Shown here piece after piece: positions 19,120 through 29,600 of a stretch of 64,000 nucleotides of DNA. Both the position numbers and the translations under genes were made by a program. Location: contig NZ_CP028271.1 in NCBI RefSeq assembly GCF_009914055.1, positions 2,170,001 to 2,234,000 of the forward strand. Direction: 5' to 3'. Source of the DNA: Mixta intestinalis (GTDB lineage: Bacteria; Pseudomonadota; Gammaproteobacteria; Enterobacterales; Enterobacteriaceae). Numbering within the stretch: position 1 is the first letter of the stretch; every line of letters starts with the position of its first letter. The notes below the pieces were generated by a model. That model was given only the letters and a program-made list of their open reading frames with translations, did no database searches and was not told the origin of the DNA.

Positions 19120-20250
19120 ATGGCTTACACCACTTTCTCACAAAACAAAAACGATCAGCTACTGGAACCGATGTTCTTCGGTCAGCCGGTTAACGTCGCG
19201 CGTTACGATCAGCAAAAATATGACATCTTCGAAAAACTGATTGAAAAACAGCTCTCTTTCTTCTGGCGTCCGGAAGAGGTAGACGTTTCACGCGATCGCA
19301 TCGATTTCCAGGCGCTGCCGGAGCATGAAAAGCATATCTTCCTCAGCAACCTGAAATATCAAACGCTGCTGGATTCTATTCAGGGACGCAGCCCGAACGT
19401 GGCGCTGCTGCCGCTGATCTCTATCCCGGAGCTGGAAACCTGGGTGGAAACCTGGGCCTTCTCGGAGACCATCCACTCGCGCTCTTACACACATATCATC
19501 CGTAACATCGTCAACGATCCGGCACTGGTATTTGATGATATCGTGACCAACGAGCAGATCCTGAAGCGCGCCAGCGATATTTCGGCCTACTACGACGATC
19601 TGATCGAGATGACCAGCTACTGGCATCTGCTGGGCGAAGGCACTCATCAGGTCAACGGCAAAACCGTTAACGTCAACCTGCGCGCGCTGAAAAAGCAGCT
19701 CTACCTCTGCCTGATGAGCGTGAACGCGCTGGAAGCGATTCGCTTTTACGTCAGCTTCGCCTGCTCCTTCGCCTTCGCCGAGCGCGAGCTGATGGAAGGC
19801 AATGCGAAAATTATCCGCCTGATTGCGCGCGATGAGGCGCTGCACCTGACCGGCACCCAGCATATGCTGAACCTGCTGCGCAGCGGCGAAGACGATCCGG
19901 AGATGGCGGAGATTGCTCAGGAGTGCCGCCAGGAGTGCTATGACCTGTTCAAACTGGCAGCGATTCAGGAGAAAGAGTGGGCGGAATACCTGTTCCGCGA
20001 CGGCTCAATGATCGGCCTGAACAAAGATATCCTCTGCCAGTATATTGAGTACATCACCAATATTCGTATGCAGGCGGTAGGGCTGGATCTGCCGTTCCAG
20101 ACGCGATCCAACCCGATTCCGTGGATCAACGCCTGGCTGGTCTCCGATAACGTGCAGGTCGCGCCGCAGGAAGTTGAGGTTAGCTCCTACCTGGTAGGCC
20201 AGATCGATTCCGAAGTGGGCGAAAACGACTTCGACGATTTCCAGCTGTAA
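19120..20250 (+). CDS. nrdB: Ribonucleoside-diphosphate reductase 1, subunit beta
   Basis: Small subunit of class Ia ribonucleotide reductase, carrying the di-iron centre and the tyrosyl radical used by NrdA. 376 residues as in E. coli. The radical tyrosine lies in HSRSYTHIIRNI. Iron ligands are visible in WVETWAFSETIHSR and in ARDEALHLTGTQHML. The C-terminal peptide that docks on NrdA ends in ENDFDDFQL. It is followed after two bases by yfaE, whose ferredoxin repairs the cofactor. Confidence 0.99.
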   Translation: MAYTTFSQNKNDQLLEPMFFGQPVNVARYDQQKYDIFEKLIEKQLSFFWRPEEVDVSRDRIDFQALPEHEKHIFLSNLKYQTLLDSIQGRSPNVALLPLISIPELETWVETWAFSETIHSRSYTHIIRNIVNDPALVFDDIVTNEQILKRASDISAYYDDLIEMTSYWHLLGEGTHQVNGKTVNVNLRALKKQLYLCLMSVNALEAIRFYVSFACSFAFAERELMEGNAKIIRLIARDEALHLTGTQHMLNLLRSGEDDPEMAEIAQECRQECYDLFKLAAIQEKEWAEYLFRDGSMIGLNKDILCQYIEYITNIRMQAVGLDLPFQTRSNPIPWINAWLVSDNVQVAPQEVEVSSYLVGQIDSEVGENDFDDFQL

Positions 20251-20252
20251 CC

Positions 20253-20513
20253 ATGGCGGGCATGACCATCAAACTCTGCCTTTCCGGCGCACAGCTGGAA
20301 TGCAGCGACGAGCATCCTTCGCTGCTGGCGCTGCTGGAAGCGCATAACATTTGCGTGGAATATCAGTGTCGCGAAGGATACTGTGGCTCCTGCCGCACAC
20401 GCCTGGTAAAGGGCGAAGTCAGCTATGCCGGTCAGCCGCTGGCCTTTATTCAGCAGGGCGAAATTCTGCCCTGCTGCTGCAAAGCCAACGGCGATATTGA
20501 AATAGAGCTGTAA
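20253..20513 (+). CDS. yfaE: 2Fe-2S ferredoxin YfaE, maintenance of the NrdB cofactor
   Basis: An 86-residue plant-type ferredoxin that delivers electrons to regenerate the diferric-tyrosyl radical of NrdB. The cluster cysteines are in CREGYCGSC and in the distal LPCCCKA. It is two bases downstream of nrdB and clearly part of the same operon. An internal ATG at 20262 is a possible alternative start. Confidence 0.97.
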   Translation: MAGMTIKLCLSGAQLECSDEHPSLLALLEAHNICVEYQCREGYCGSCRTRLVKGEVSYAGQPLAFIQQGEILPCCCKANGDIEIEL

Positions 20514-20531
20514 AACGGGCGACGGCCCGTT
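20514..20531 (+). terminator. Hairpin after nrdAB-yfaE
   Basis: AACGGGC / GCCCGTT with a GACG loop begins right after the yfaE stop. A loose T-rich stretch follows. It is a probable intrinsic terminator. Confidence 0.6.
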
Positions 20532-20632
20532 ATTCGCTTTTCCACCGCAGCCATCATCCCGTCAATAACGCTTGCATCCCTTTAGCCAGACGATGAAAAT
20601 GCGTCTTATTACTGGTAAACAGGGATGAACTC

Positions 20633-21598
20633 GTGATTGCGACTACCGCCAGCCGTTGGCTCCTTTTTCTGACCACCCTTTTCCTGGCACACGCCGCCTT
20701 TGCACAACAGGCGGGCTGGCCGCGCCAGTTTCACGATCTGCGCGGCATGCATACGCTGACTCAGCCGCCACAGCGCATTGTCTCAACCAGCGTTACGCTC
20801 ACCGGATCGCTGCTGGCAATTGACGCGCCGGTAGTCGCCAGCGGCTCCACCATCGCCAACAACCGCATTGCCGACGATCGGGGTTTCTTCCGGCAATGGG
20901 GCGCTGTCGCGCGTGAGCGCGGCGTCACCAGAATTCCGCCGGGAGAGCCTAACGTCGAGATGGTGGCGATCCAGAAGCCCGACCTGATCCTGGTCAGCGC
21001 CACCGGCGGCGATTCCGCGCTGGCGCTCTACGATCGGCTGTCGGCGCTGGCACCGGTCGTAGTGGTGAATTATGACGATAAAAGCTGGCAGCAGCTTCTG
21101 ACGCTGCTTGGTGATATTACCGGGCATGAAAAGCAGGCGGCGGAACGCATCGCCCATTTCAACCGGGCGATGGAGCAGATGAAACAGCATATCAAACTGC
21201 CTGCCCAGCCGGTAAATGCGCTGGTATGGGACATTCACTCCCAGTCGGCTAACCTGTGGACGCCGGAATCGGCACAGGGGCAATTTCTGCAACAGGCAGG
21301 CATGACGCTGGCCCCGCTGCCGAAAAACGTGCGCCCGCGCGCCACTCAGGGCAAGCGCCAGGATATCGTGCCGTTAATGGGCGAAAACCTGGTTAACGGC
21401 CTGACCGGCAAAACCCTGCTGCTGTTCGCCGCGACCGACAACAGCGTGCAATCTTTAATGGCCAGCCCGCTGCTCAGCCACCAGCCTGCGGTAGCCGCTA
21501 AACAGGTTTACCCGTTAGGGGCCGAAACCTTCCGTCTCGACTATTACAGCGCGATGGGGCTGGTACAGCGGCTGAACGATCTGTTCGGCACACGCTAA
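20633..21598 (+). CDS. fepB: Ferric-catecholate siderophore periplasmic binding protein (FepB-like)
   Basis: Class III periplasmic iron-siderophore binding protein of 321 residues (E. coli FepB 318). A signal peptide ends at AHAAFA-QQ, followed by PQRIVSTSVTLTGSLLAIDAPV, a FepB hallmark. The segments ISATGGDSALALYDRLS-like, NYDDKSWQ, ITGHEKQAAERIAHF and ETFRLDYYSAMG are also shared with FepB. The start is GTG. No cognate permease or ATPase gene (FepD/G/C) follows; entD comes next after nine bases. It presumably binds the catecholate made by the downstream locus and hands it to a transporter encoded elsewhere. Confidence 0.93.
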   Translation: MIATTASRWLLFLTTLFLAHAAFAQQAGWPRQFHDLRGMHTLTQPPQRIVSTSVTLTGSLLAIDAPVVASGSTIANNRIADDRGFFRQWGAVARERGVTRIPPGEPNVEMVAIQKPDLILVSATGGDSALALYDRLSALAPVVVVNYDDKSWQQLLTLLGDITGHEKQAAERIAHFNRAMEQMKQHIKLPAQPVNALVWDIHSQSANLWTPESAQGQFLQQAGMTLAPLPKNVRPRATQGKRQDIVPLMGENLVNGLTGKTLLLFAATDNSVQSLMASPLLSHQPAVAAKQVYPLGAETFRLDYYSAMGLVQRLNDLFGTR

Positions 21599-21607
21599 TC
21601 GCCGCCG

Positions 21608-22357
21608 ATGCTGACCGTTACCCACGCTTTCGCCGCCCCGCCTTTTATCCACCGCGCGCAGGGCGGTTACCTTACCGCTTTCCCGGCGCTGCGTTTTTGC
21701 CTGGCGGAGTTTGACCGTCAGGCTTTTCGCTCTGCGGATTTTCTGCACGCGGGCATTCCCTTTCCGCCGCCGCTGCACGCCGCAGCGATGAAACGTCAGG
21801 CTGAATATCTCGCCGGACGCTACTGTGCCGCCATGCTGTTACAGGAAGCAGGTGTTGCCGCCAGCGCGCTACCGTTCAGCCGTTCGGCTCCGCTCTGGCC
21901 TGCCGGCTGGCACGGTTCTATCTCTCATACCGACAATCGCGCTATCGCCGTGCTGGCCCCTGCCGCCAGTCATCTGTCGCCGGGGATTGATATCGAAAAT
22001 GCTCGCCCCGACATGCCGGAGATAGCGACGATGTTTGCCAATGCCGCCGAACGAGCGGTTATCAGCGCTTCAGCGCTGGCAGACGAGCAGGGGCTGCTGG
22101 CGCTGTTCTCCGCCAAAGAGAGCCTGTATAAGGCGCTCTGGCCTCAGGTTCAGCAATTTTTTGGCTTTGACGCCGCCGCGCTGATCGCTATCGATACGCA
22201 GCGCGCTACCCTTAGCCTGCAACTAACGCGCCGCCTTGCGGCGACGCTGCCGCGTGGTGCGATCTTTACCGCTCACTATCAGCTGGATACGCACGGCGTA
22301 CTTGTCGCGCTTTGCTCAGCGCTTACGCCTCCGTCACCTCCTCCGGCGACGATATAA
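21608..22357 (+). CDS. entD: 4'-phosphopantetheinyl transferase EntD
   Basis: Sfp/EntD-type enzyme of 249 residues that attaches the phosphopantetheine arm to the carrier domains of EntB and of the siderophore NRPS. Family motifs are GIDIE and FSAKESLYKALWP, with an SISHTD-like segment ahead of them. It lies nine bases after fepB, so the two are probably one transcript. Its last 35 bases overlap the 3' end of the convergent entS, which leaves no room for a terminator between them. Confidence 0.93.
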   Translation: MLTVTHAFAAPPFIHRAQGGYLTAFPALRFCLAEFDRQAFRSADFLHAGIPFPPPLHAAAMKRQAEYLAGRYCAAMLLQEAGVAASALPFSRSAPLWPAGWHGSISHTDNRAIAVLAPAASHLSPGIDIENARPDMPEIATMFANAAERAVISASALADEQGLLALFSAKESLYKALWPQVQQFFGFDAAALIAIDTQRATLSLQLTRRLAATLPRGAIFTAHYQLDTHGVLVALCSALTPPSPPPATI

Positions 22358-23576
22358 AGCGACAGCGGCGCAGCGGCGGTGCCAGCAGGCTGATGAAAAC
22401 GCCCACGCCCAGCGCACAGGCCCCGAAAGTCAGTGCGGTGAGCGAAGGCGGCAGCAGCCGCCCCAGCGCCCCCAGCCCCAGCGCCCCCAGCGAATCGCCG
22501 CTGACATCCTGCGCGGTGCCCAGGCTGTTCACCCGGCCCAGCAGACGATCCGGCGTATAGCTCTGAATCAGGGTGAACTGCAACAGCGACGCCATGGCAT
22601 TAAAATAGCCGTAGCAAACCAGCGCCAGCAGCCCCAGCATAAAATGTCCGGCCAGGCCGAGGCAGGCCAGCGAGCCAAAGGCGGCGCTGGCGCTGATTAA
22701 CAGCATCACGCCAGGGCGTGAATGATGCGCTATCCAGCCGCTGGTCACCGCGCCTGTCATCGCGCCCAGCGGCACGGCGGAATACATCAGCCCCACCTGA
22801 GAAAGCCCAACCTGCCAGCTCTCCTGCGCCAGCGCCGGGAAAAGAATACGTATCGCACCGGCGACGCTGATCAGCATTCCCAGCAGCACCACGCAGCCAA
22901 CGACCGGATGGCTGACGACAAACTTGATGCCGCCGAGCATGGCGCGCAGCGGATGTTCCGGTTCTCCCGGCTCTGGCTTCATCACGGGTAAACGCGTCAG
23001 CGGGATCAGCGTACAGAGAGTGGCGGCTGCCGCGACGGCAAAGCTCATTCCGACGCCGCCCGCCATAATGATCAGCCCGCCGAGCGCCGGTGAAACGATA
23101 GCTCCCAGGCGCACCGTTAGCATGCTGAGCGCCCCGGCAGCGGCAAGGTTCTCACGCCCTACCAGATTAGGGATCGCTGCCATCAGCGCCGTCATGCCAA
23201 GCGCGCCAAAGAAGCCGTCCCAGGCCGCCAGCAGCCAGAGCACCCAGAGCGAAGGCGTGGACGCCCAGGCGTTGAGGCTGAGCAGAATAAAGCCGACGCC
23301 GCAGGTGCCTCGGGCAAACAGAATCAGCCTGCGCCGATCCAGCCTGTCCGCCAGCACGCCGCCCCACAGCAGACCGATAAAGGTGCCGATCCCTTCGATG
23401 GTCACCGCCACCCCGACCTGTAACGTAGAGCCGGTCATCTGCTGCACCTGTACCGGCACCCCGACCGCCAGCATGCCGAGCGCGAAAACCGACAGCATAC
23501 GGGCGATAAAAATCGCCCGGAACCAGGGGTTTGATTTCAACAGGCTGAAATCAAGAAAAAAGGATTTTTTACTCAT
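22323..23576 (-). CDS. entS: Catecholate siderophore exporter EntS (MFS)
   Basis: Major-facilitator exporter of 417 residues that sends the newly made catecholate into the periplasm (E. coli EntS exports enterobactin). The start at 23576 (MSKKSFFLDFSLL, after AAGGGAAGG) aligns with EntS; an in-frame start at 23615 would lack support. Shared segments are GVLADRLDRRRLILFARGTCGVGFI, WDGFFGALGMTALMAA and MLTVRLGAIVSPALGG, with 12 predicted helices. It lies 54 bases downstream of the NRPS gene and is probably the last gene of the fes-mbtH-NRPS-entS transcript. Confidence 0.93.
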   Translation of the reverse strand: MSKKSFFLDFSLLKSNPWFRAIFIARMLSVFALGMLAVGVPVQVQQMTGSTLQVGVAVTIEGIGTFIGLLWGGVLADRLDRRRLILFARGTCGVGFILLSLNAWASTPSLWVLWLLAAWDGFFGALGMTALMAAIPNLVGRENLAAAGALSMLTVRLGAIVSPALGGLIIMAGGVGMSFAVAAAATLCTLIPLTRLPVMKPEPGEPEHPLRAMLGGIKFVVSHPVVGCVVLLGMLISVAGAIRILFPALAQESWQVGLSQVGLMYSAVPLGAMTGAVTSGWIAHHSRPGVMLLISASAAFGSLACLGLAGHFMLGLLALVCYGYFNAMASLLQFTLIQSYTPDRLLGRVNSLGTAQDVSGDSLGALGLGALGRLLPPSLTALTFGACALGVGVFISLLAPPLRRCRFISSPEEVTEA

Positions 23577-23630
23577 AGCCTTCCCTTTACGCCGCAGCCG
23601 GAGCCGCGGCTGCATCCTGTCGACGCGGCG

Positions 23631-26600
23631 TCATAACCCAGACGCCGTCCCGTTTGCCTGGGTATCCGACGGCTGAATCAGCTGATTCAGTAGCGGTCCC
23701 AGTTTGACCAGCGTCTGTGGCGAGAGAATATCCGCGTGTTCGCATTCCTGCAGATAGATATCCAGCCCGGCCACATAAGGTGCCCAGGTTTTACGCGGGT
23801 CCATTCCCGGCGGTAGCGTGCGCGTGGCAACCAGCAGCGTGGCATTGCCAGGATAGTAGCCGGTGCTGGCGTGGGAGAGCAGCCGCACCGCATCCTGATA
23901 GTTGGCGACGATAGCGCTGAAAAGCGCCTGTTTCTCCGCCTGCAAATGCGCATCGCTCTCCTGCTCCGCATCGGCCATAAACTCCGCCTGCTCGCGTGCC
24001 ACTTCTTCCCGTGCCTGCTCTTCATCCGGCCCGCTCCAGTCCTGTCCTTCCGGCGGCCAGGTATCCAGCAGTCCCAGGAAGGCCACCCGCTCGCCCTGCT
24101 GCGCCAGCCGCGCCGCCACGCCGTGCGCCAGGGTGCCGCCAAGAGAGTAGCCCAGCAGCCAGTAAGGGCCGTGCGGCTGCCGCTGGCGCAGATTAGCCAG
24201 ATGGCGTTCGCAGGCGGCATCGATATCCGTCGCCGTCGCGATCGCGCCGGTTGGACGCGGTGACTGTAGCCCGATAATCGGATAATCGCCCTGCAGGTAG
24301 CGCAGCAGGCCGCTGTATTGCCAGGCAAAGCCGGATGCCGGATGAAAACAGAACAGCGCTGGCCCCGTTCCGTTGCGCAGCGTCAGCAGCTCGTCGGTTC
24401 CGCTATGATCTGCCGCAGCCGGTTCGCCATCCATCAGCGCAGCCAGCTGACGCACCGTGCGCGCCGCCATTACCTGTCCGATAGCGATCGGCCGATCGAA
24501 GCAGCGCCTCAGGTTCAACGCCAGCTGCATCGCCAGCAGCGAATGACCGCCAAGCGTGAAGAAATCATCTTCGGCGCAGACGTTCTCCACGCCCAGCAGC
24601 TGCGAAAACAGCGCCGCTACCTGCCGTTCGCTGTCGCTGGCAGGAGCCTCGCCCTGACTCTCTATCCGCTCCGGCAGCGGCAGCGCCTTGCGATCGAGCT
24701 TGCCGCTCGGCCCCAGCGGAAACTGCGTGACGAAAAGATAGCGAACCGGGACCATATGCGCGGGCAGGCAGGCGGAGAGCGCCAGCCGTAGTGTCTGCTC
24801 GTCAGGCACGCGTTCACCGCTGGCGATCAGCCAGGCAACCAGCTGGCGATTGTCCCGCTCCGCCGCCCCCCGGCTTAACTGACGCGGCGCTACCGCCGCC
24901 TGAGCGATGCCCGGCAGACTTAACAGCGCCTGTTCAATTTCGCCCAGCTCGATGCGCTGCCCGCGGATTTTAAGCTGATCGTCGCTGCGTCCCAGATATT
25001 CCACCGCGCCGTCGGTGCGCCAGCGGGCAATATCACCGGTACGGTACATGCGTTCGCCGGGCGCAAAGGGATCGGCGACAAAGCGACTGGCGGTCAGATC
25101 CGGACGCTTCAGATAGCCGTGGGCAAGCTGCACGCCGCTAAGCCAGAGCTCACCCGGCGCACCCGGCGGCAGCGGACGCAGCCAGCTATCAAGGATGTAG
25201 AGCCGGGTATTCCAGACCGGACGGCCAATCGGCACGCCGGCAGCGTTCAGCGACGCCAGCGTTGCCGCGTCGGCGGGCTGCCAGCTGACATCCACCGCCG
25301 CTTCCGTCGGGCCATAGAGATTGTGCAACGGTGCCTGCAATAGCTGCCGGAAGCGGCGCGCCAGTTCGCCCGACAGCGCCTCCCCGCTGCAAAAGACCTG
25401 GCGCAGCGTAGCGCAACGCGTGGCGGCCTCCGGCTGAAGCATCAGCGCATCCAGCCAGCTGGCCAGCATCGACGGCACAAAATGCAGGATGGTGACGTGA
25501 TAATCCTCGATCAGCTGGAGCAGCGCCTGCGGATCGCGGTGTGCTTCCGGCGGGGCCATTACCAGCTGTGCCCCTACCATCAGCGGCCAGAAAAATTCCC
25601 ATACCGAGACATCGAAACTACAGGCGGTTTTTTGCAGCACCACATCCTGCTCACCAAGCGGGAACGCGGCCTGCATCCAGCGCAGCCGGTTAATAATCGC
25701 TTCATGGCTGACCAGCACGCCTTTTGGCCGCCCGGTTGAACCAGACGTATAGAGAAGATAGGCCGCCTGCTGCGGATCGACAGCGGGCAGCCGCGGCGCA
25801 CGGGCCGCGCCGTGCGCCAGCGCATCAAAACGCAGGCAGCGCGCAACATCGGCAAACCTTGTCGCCTGTTCGCTGTCGGCGATCACCAGACGCGGTGCGG
25901 CATCTTCCAGCATCAGCCGCAGGCGCTCATCGGGATAGCCGACGTCAAGCGGTAGCCAGGCCGCGCCGAGCGCGACAATCGCCTGTAACGCCAGGCTAAG
26001 ACGGACCGAACGCGGCAGCGCCACGGCGACCACATCCCCCGCCGTCACGCCCGCCTCCTGAAGCCGCTGCACCAGCGCGCAGACCTGATCGTGCATCTGC
26101 CGCCAGGTGAGCCGCTCTTCACTGTCCAGCAGGGCCAGCGCGTCGGGCGTCGTCGCGCACTGCCGCTGAATCGCCTGATAAAGCGTTTCCGGGGCAAGCG
26201 GATGCGCAGTTTGATTAATCTGATGCAGAAAATCCTGTTCCTGTTCGCTGAGCAGGTTCCAGCGCCAGAGCGGAATATCCGGCTGGGCGGTAAGCTGCAT
26301 CAGCAGCCGCGCAAAGCGATCCAGCCACGCCTGCGGATCGCGCAGCACAGGGCGATATTCCAGATGCAGGGCGATGCCCTCACCCGGCAGCACCAGCAGC
26401 GTCACCGGATAGTGGGTATAGCCGCGGTTGGTTATCGCCTCGCAGCGCAACGCGTCAGGTGATGATGCCGACTGGTGCGGCGCGGGATAGTTCTCGACCA
26501 CCAACAGGGTATCAAACAGCGTGCCGACGCCCGCCTGACGCTGGATATCAGCCAGGCCGATATTGTCATACTCTAACAAGGCAATCTGGCTCTGCTGCAA

Positions 26601-29600
26601 CGCCTGTAGCTGCTCCAGTGCCGGGCGCGTCATATCCAGCGTGACCCGGACCGGCAGCGTATTACTGAACAACCCCACCTGGCGATCCAGCGCATCGGCG
26701 CTGGCGGTGCGCCCCGATACCGGCGAACCGAAGACTACTTCATCGCTGCCGCTCATTATGCTGAGCAACATCCCCCACACGCCCTGCATTACCGTATTCA
26801 GCGTAAGCCCGTGACGGCGACAGAATTGCTGCACCGCCTGTTCCTGCGCCGGGCTGAGGTTATGGATAAGCGTGGTCACCGGTCCGCTATCGGGCTGTTC
26901 GCCAAACAGCAGCGTGGGACTGACGCCTGCCATTCTCCCGGCCCAGGCCGCCGCGCAGGCCTCAACGTCGCGAGCGGCCAGCTGGCGCACCAGCGTGCCG
27001 TAGGCGACCGGCGGCGCGGGTAGACGGGCGCTTTCATCATTCAGCAGCGTCAGCAGATCGCCTGTCACAACCGGCGTTGACCAGCCATCCACGACCAGAT
27101 GATGGGCGGTCAGGAACAGGGTATGGCGCTGCGGATCGACATGACGCAGCCAGCGCGCATGCAGCAGCGGCCCGCGCCCCTCCAGCAGCAGACGTTTCAG
27201 CTCTTCACGCTCGTGCCAGGCCAGCGCCGCCGCCTCCGTCTCGTCAGGCGTTAGCTGGATGCAGGTCAATGGCCAGCAAAGCCGTTTATCGCCCGCCAGC
27301 GGCAAAATCTGCACCGGCTGCGGGGCCAGCTCGCTGTCAAAGCGTGCCGCCAGCTGGGGATAGCGTGCCACCAGCTGGTTCAGGGCGCGCGACAGCCGCG
27401 CCTCCGTCAGTTCACCGCGCAGCGTCAGGCAGGTCAGCGAGTTATAGCTACCCGCCGTCTGTCGGGTGCGCACGTGGAACAGCAGCCCCTGTTGCAGCGG
27501 CAGCAGCGGCAGGATATCGCCGGGCGCGCCATGCTGACGGCGCAGCGCCTCGACGTCCGCCTCGGTCAGCCCGACGATGCCGGTTTGCGCCGCGACCAGC
27601 GTATCCTGCGCCCGCTGTGGAGCAACACGCGCAAAAGTAACCAGCTGTTCCAGCGCATCGCTGAAGGCCTCCGCCAGCGCGGCGATCGTCTCCTCCTGCA
27701 ACCAGCGGCGGGCGAATCCCCAATGGATCGCCAGCTGCGGCGTCGCACCCTGACCGGCAAAGATGTTGATTTCCAGCGGATGAGAGAGCGGCATCTGCGG
27801 GCTGCTGTAGACCGCCAGACCGTCACGGAACAGCCCGGTCGCGGCATGCGGCGTCCAGCTCTCGCTACCCGCCTCTCCGATACATCCAAGATAGTTAAAC
27901 AGCACCGGTGCCGGATGCTGCTGTGCCAGATCGCGTAGCGGCGCATCGGGCAGCAGCCAGCGCAGCACGCCATACCCTACGCCATAGTCGTTTACCGCCT
28001 CCGTCACCGCTTTTACCGCCCGCACGGCGTTCAGCGCCTCATCGTCGTCATCGCCCAGGCTGAGCCAGAGCGGATATTCCGCCGTCAGCCAGCCGACGCA
28101 GCGCGAGAGATCGATTTCATCCGGGCGTCCGTGCGACTCCACGTTAACCCGCAAACCGCGCTGACCGGTACAGGTGCGCCAGGCGATCAGCAGGGCCGCC
28201 AGCAGCAGCACATCCGTACGGCTGCGCCAGGCGGACGGCAGCGCCCCTGACAGCGCGGCACTGTGCGCCGGAGAAAGCAGCGTGCGGATTTCACCACGCG
28301 TTGCCTGGGTATCCAGATGTGCATCCAGCGGCTCAGCGTCGGGCCAGCAACAGGGCGATGCCAGCATTTCACGCCAGAAAGGGAGTTCAGCGCGGTAACG
28401 GTCACCATGCTGTTCCAGCCACCGGCTCCAGTCTACCAGGCTGTTGCCGCTTAGCGTCAGCGAAGCCGGTTCTTCTGCCGCCAGAGGCAATGTTTCCAGC
28501 AGCACGCGCCAGGAGACGCCATCCGTCACCAGATGATGAATCACCAGCACCAGCCCGACCGCCTGGTCGTTCTGCTCCAGCAGCACGGCGCTCCAGAGCC
28601 GCCCCGCCTGCGCATCAAGCTGCGCTACGGCAAAATGGAATGCCCGCTCTGCCGCGCTATCCGTATTTTCATCAATGCACTGTACATGGCACTGCGCCTG
28701 CGGATCGCCCTCGCCGTCAATCAGCAGATCCGCCCCGCTCAGCCGTGCGCCCAGTGCCGGATGCGCCTGGGTTAAGGTTGTCATTAGCGATTTTAGCCGC
28801 GCCAGGGTAAGCGCCGTGGGCGTTTTAAGCCACACGCCGTGCGCAAAAAGAGGCTGTCCCTGCGCATGATACCAGCGCAGAATCGGCAGGCTGTTAACTA
28901 CGCCGCTACGCTGCACAACCTGCTCCGGCAGCGCATCAAGCGGCGTCATTAGTCGCGCCATCGCCGCGGGCGTTCTGCCGGCGAAAACCTCTTTCGGACG
29001 CAGCTGCCAGCCCGCACGACGCAGGTGGTTGCCCAGCGACATCGCAGAGATACTGTCGCCGCCGAGCACAAAGAAATCATCATCCGCGCCTGCCGCGTTC
29101 AGCCCAAGCACCTGCGCCATCGCCTGACAAATCAGATGCTCCTGCGGCGTGCTCGCTTCCCGACTTATCGTGCGCGCTATTTCGCCCGGATCGGGCAGCG
29201 CCCGGCGATCGACCTTGCCGTTAACGGTAAGCGGCAGCGTCTCCAGCACCATCAGCACTGCGGGCACCATATAGTCCGGCAGCCGCTGCGCCAGCGCGCT
29301 TTGCAGCTCGCTCACCAGATTTGCACGCTGGCGTACCTGTCGATCGGCAATCGCGCAGTAGCCCACCAGCCGCCAGGTAGCGCCCTGCGGCTGTGCGATT
29401 ACCGCGGCACCGCTGACCTCCGCCAGCGATGCCAGCGCGCTTTCCACTTCACCCAGCTCCACCCGGAAGCCGCGTACCTTAATCTGATCGTCCACTCGCC
29501 CAATAAAGGCCAGCTGACCATCCACCCGCCAGCGCAGCAGATCGCCGGTGCGATACATTACTTCGCCAGGACGAAACGGATTAGCCACAAAGCGTGTGGC

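Noticed and set aside
20590..20620. Possible Fur box upstream of fepB (GATGAAAATGCGTCTTATT)
   Set aside because: Only about 11 of 19 positions agree with the Fur consensus, close to what AT-rich DNA gives by chance.
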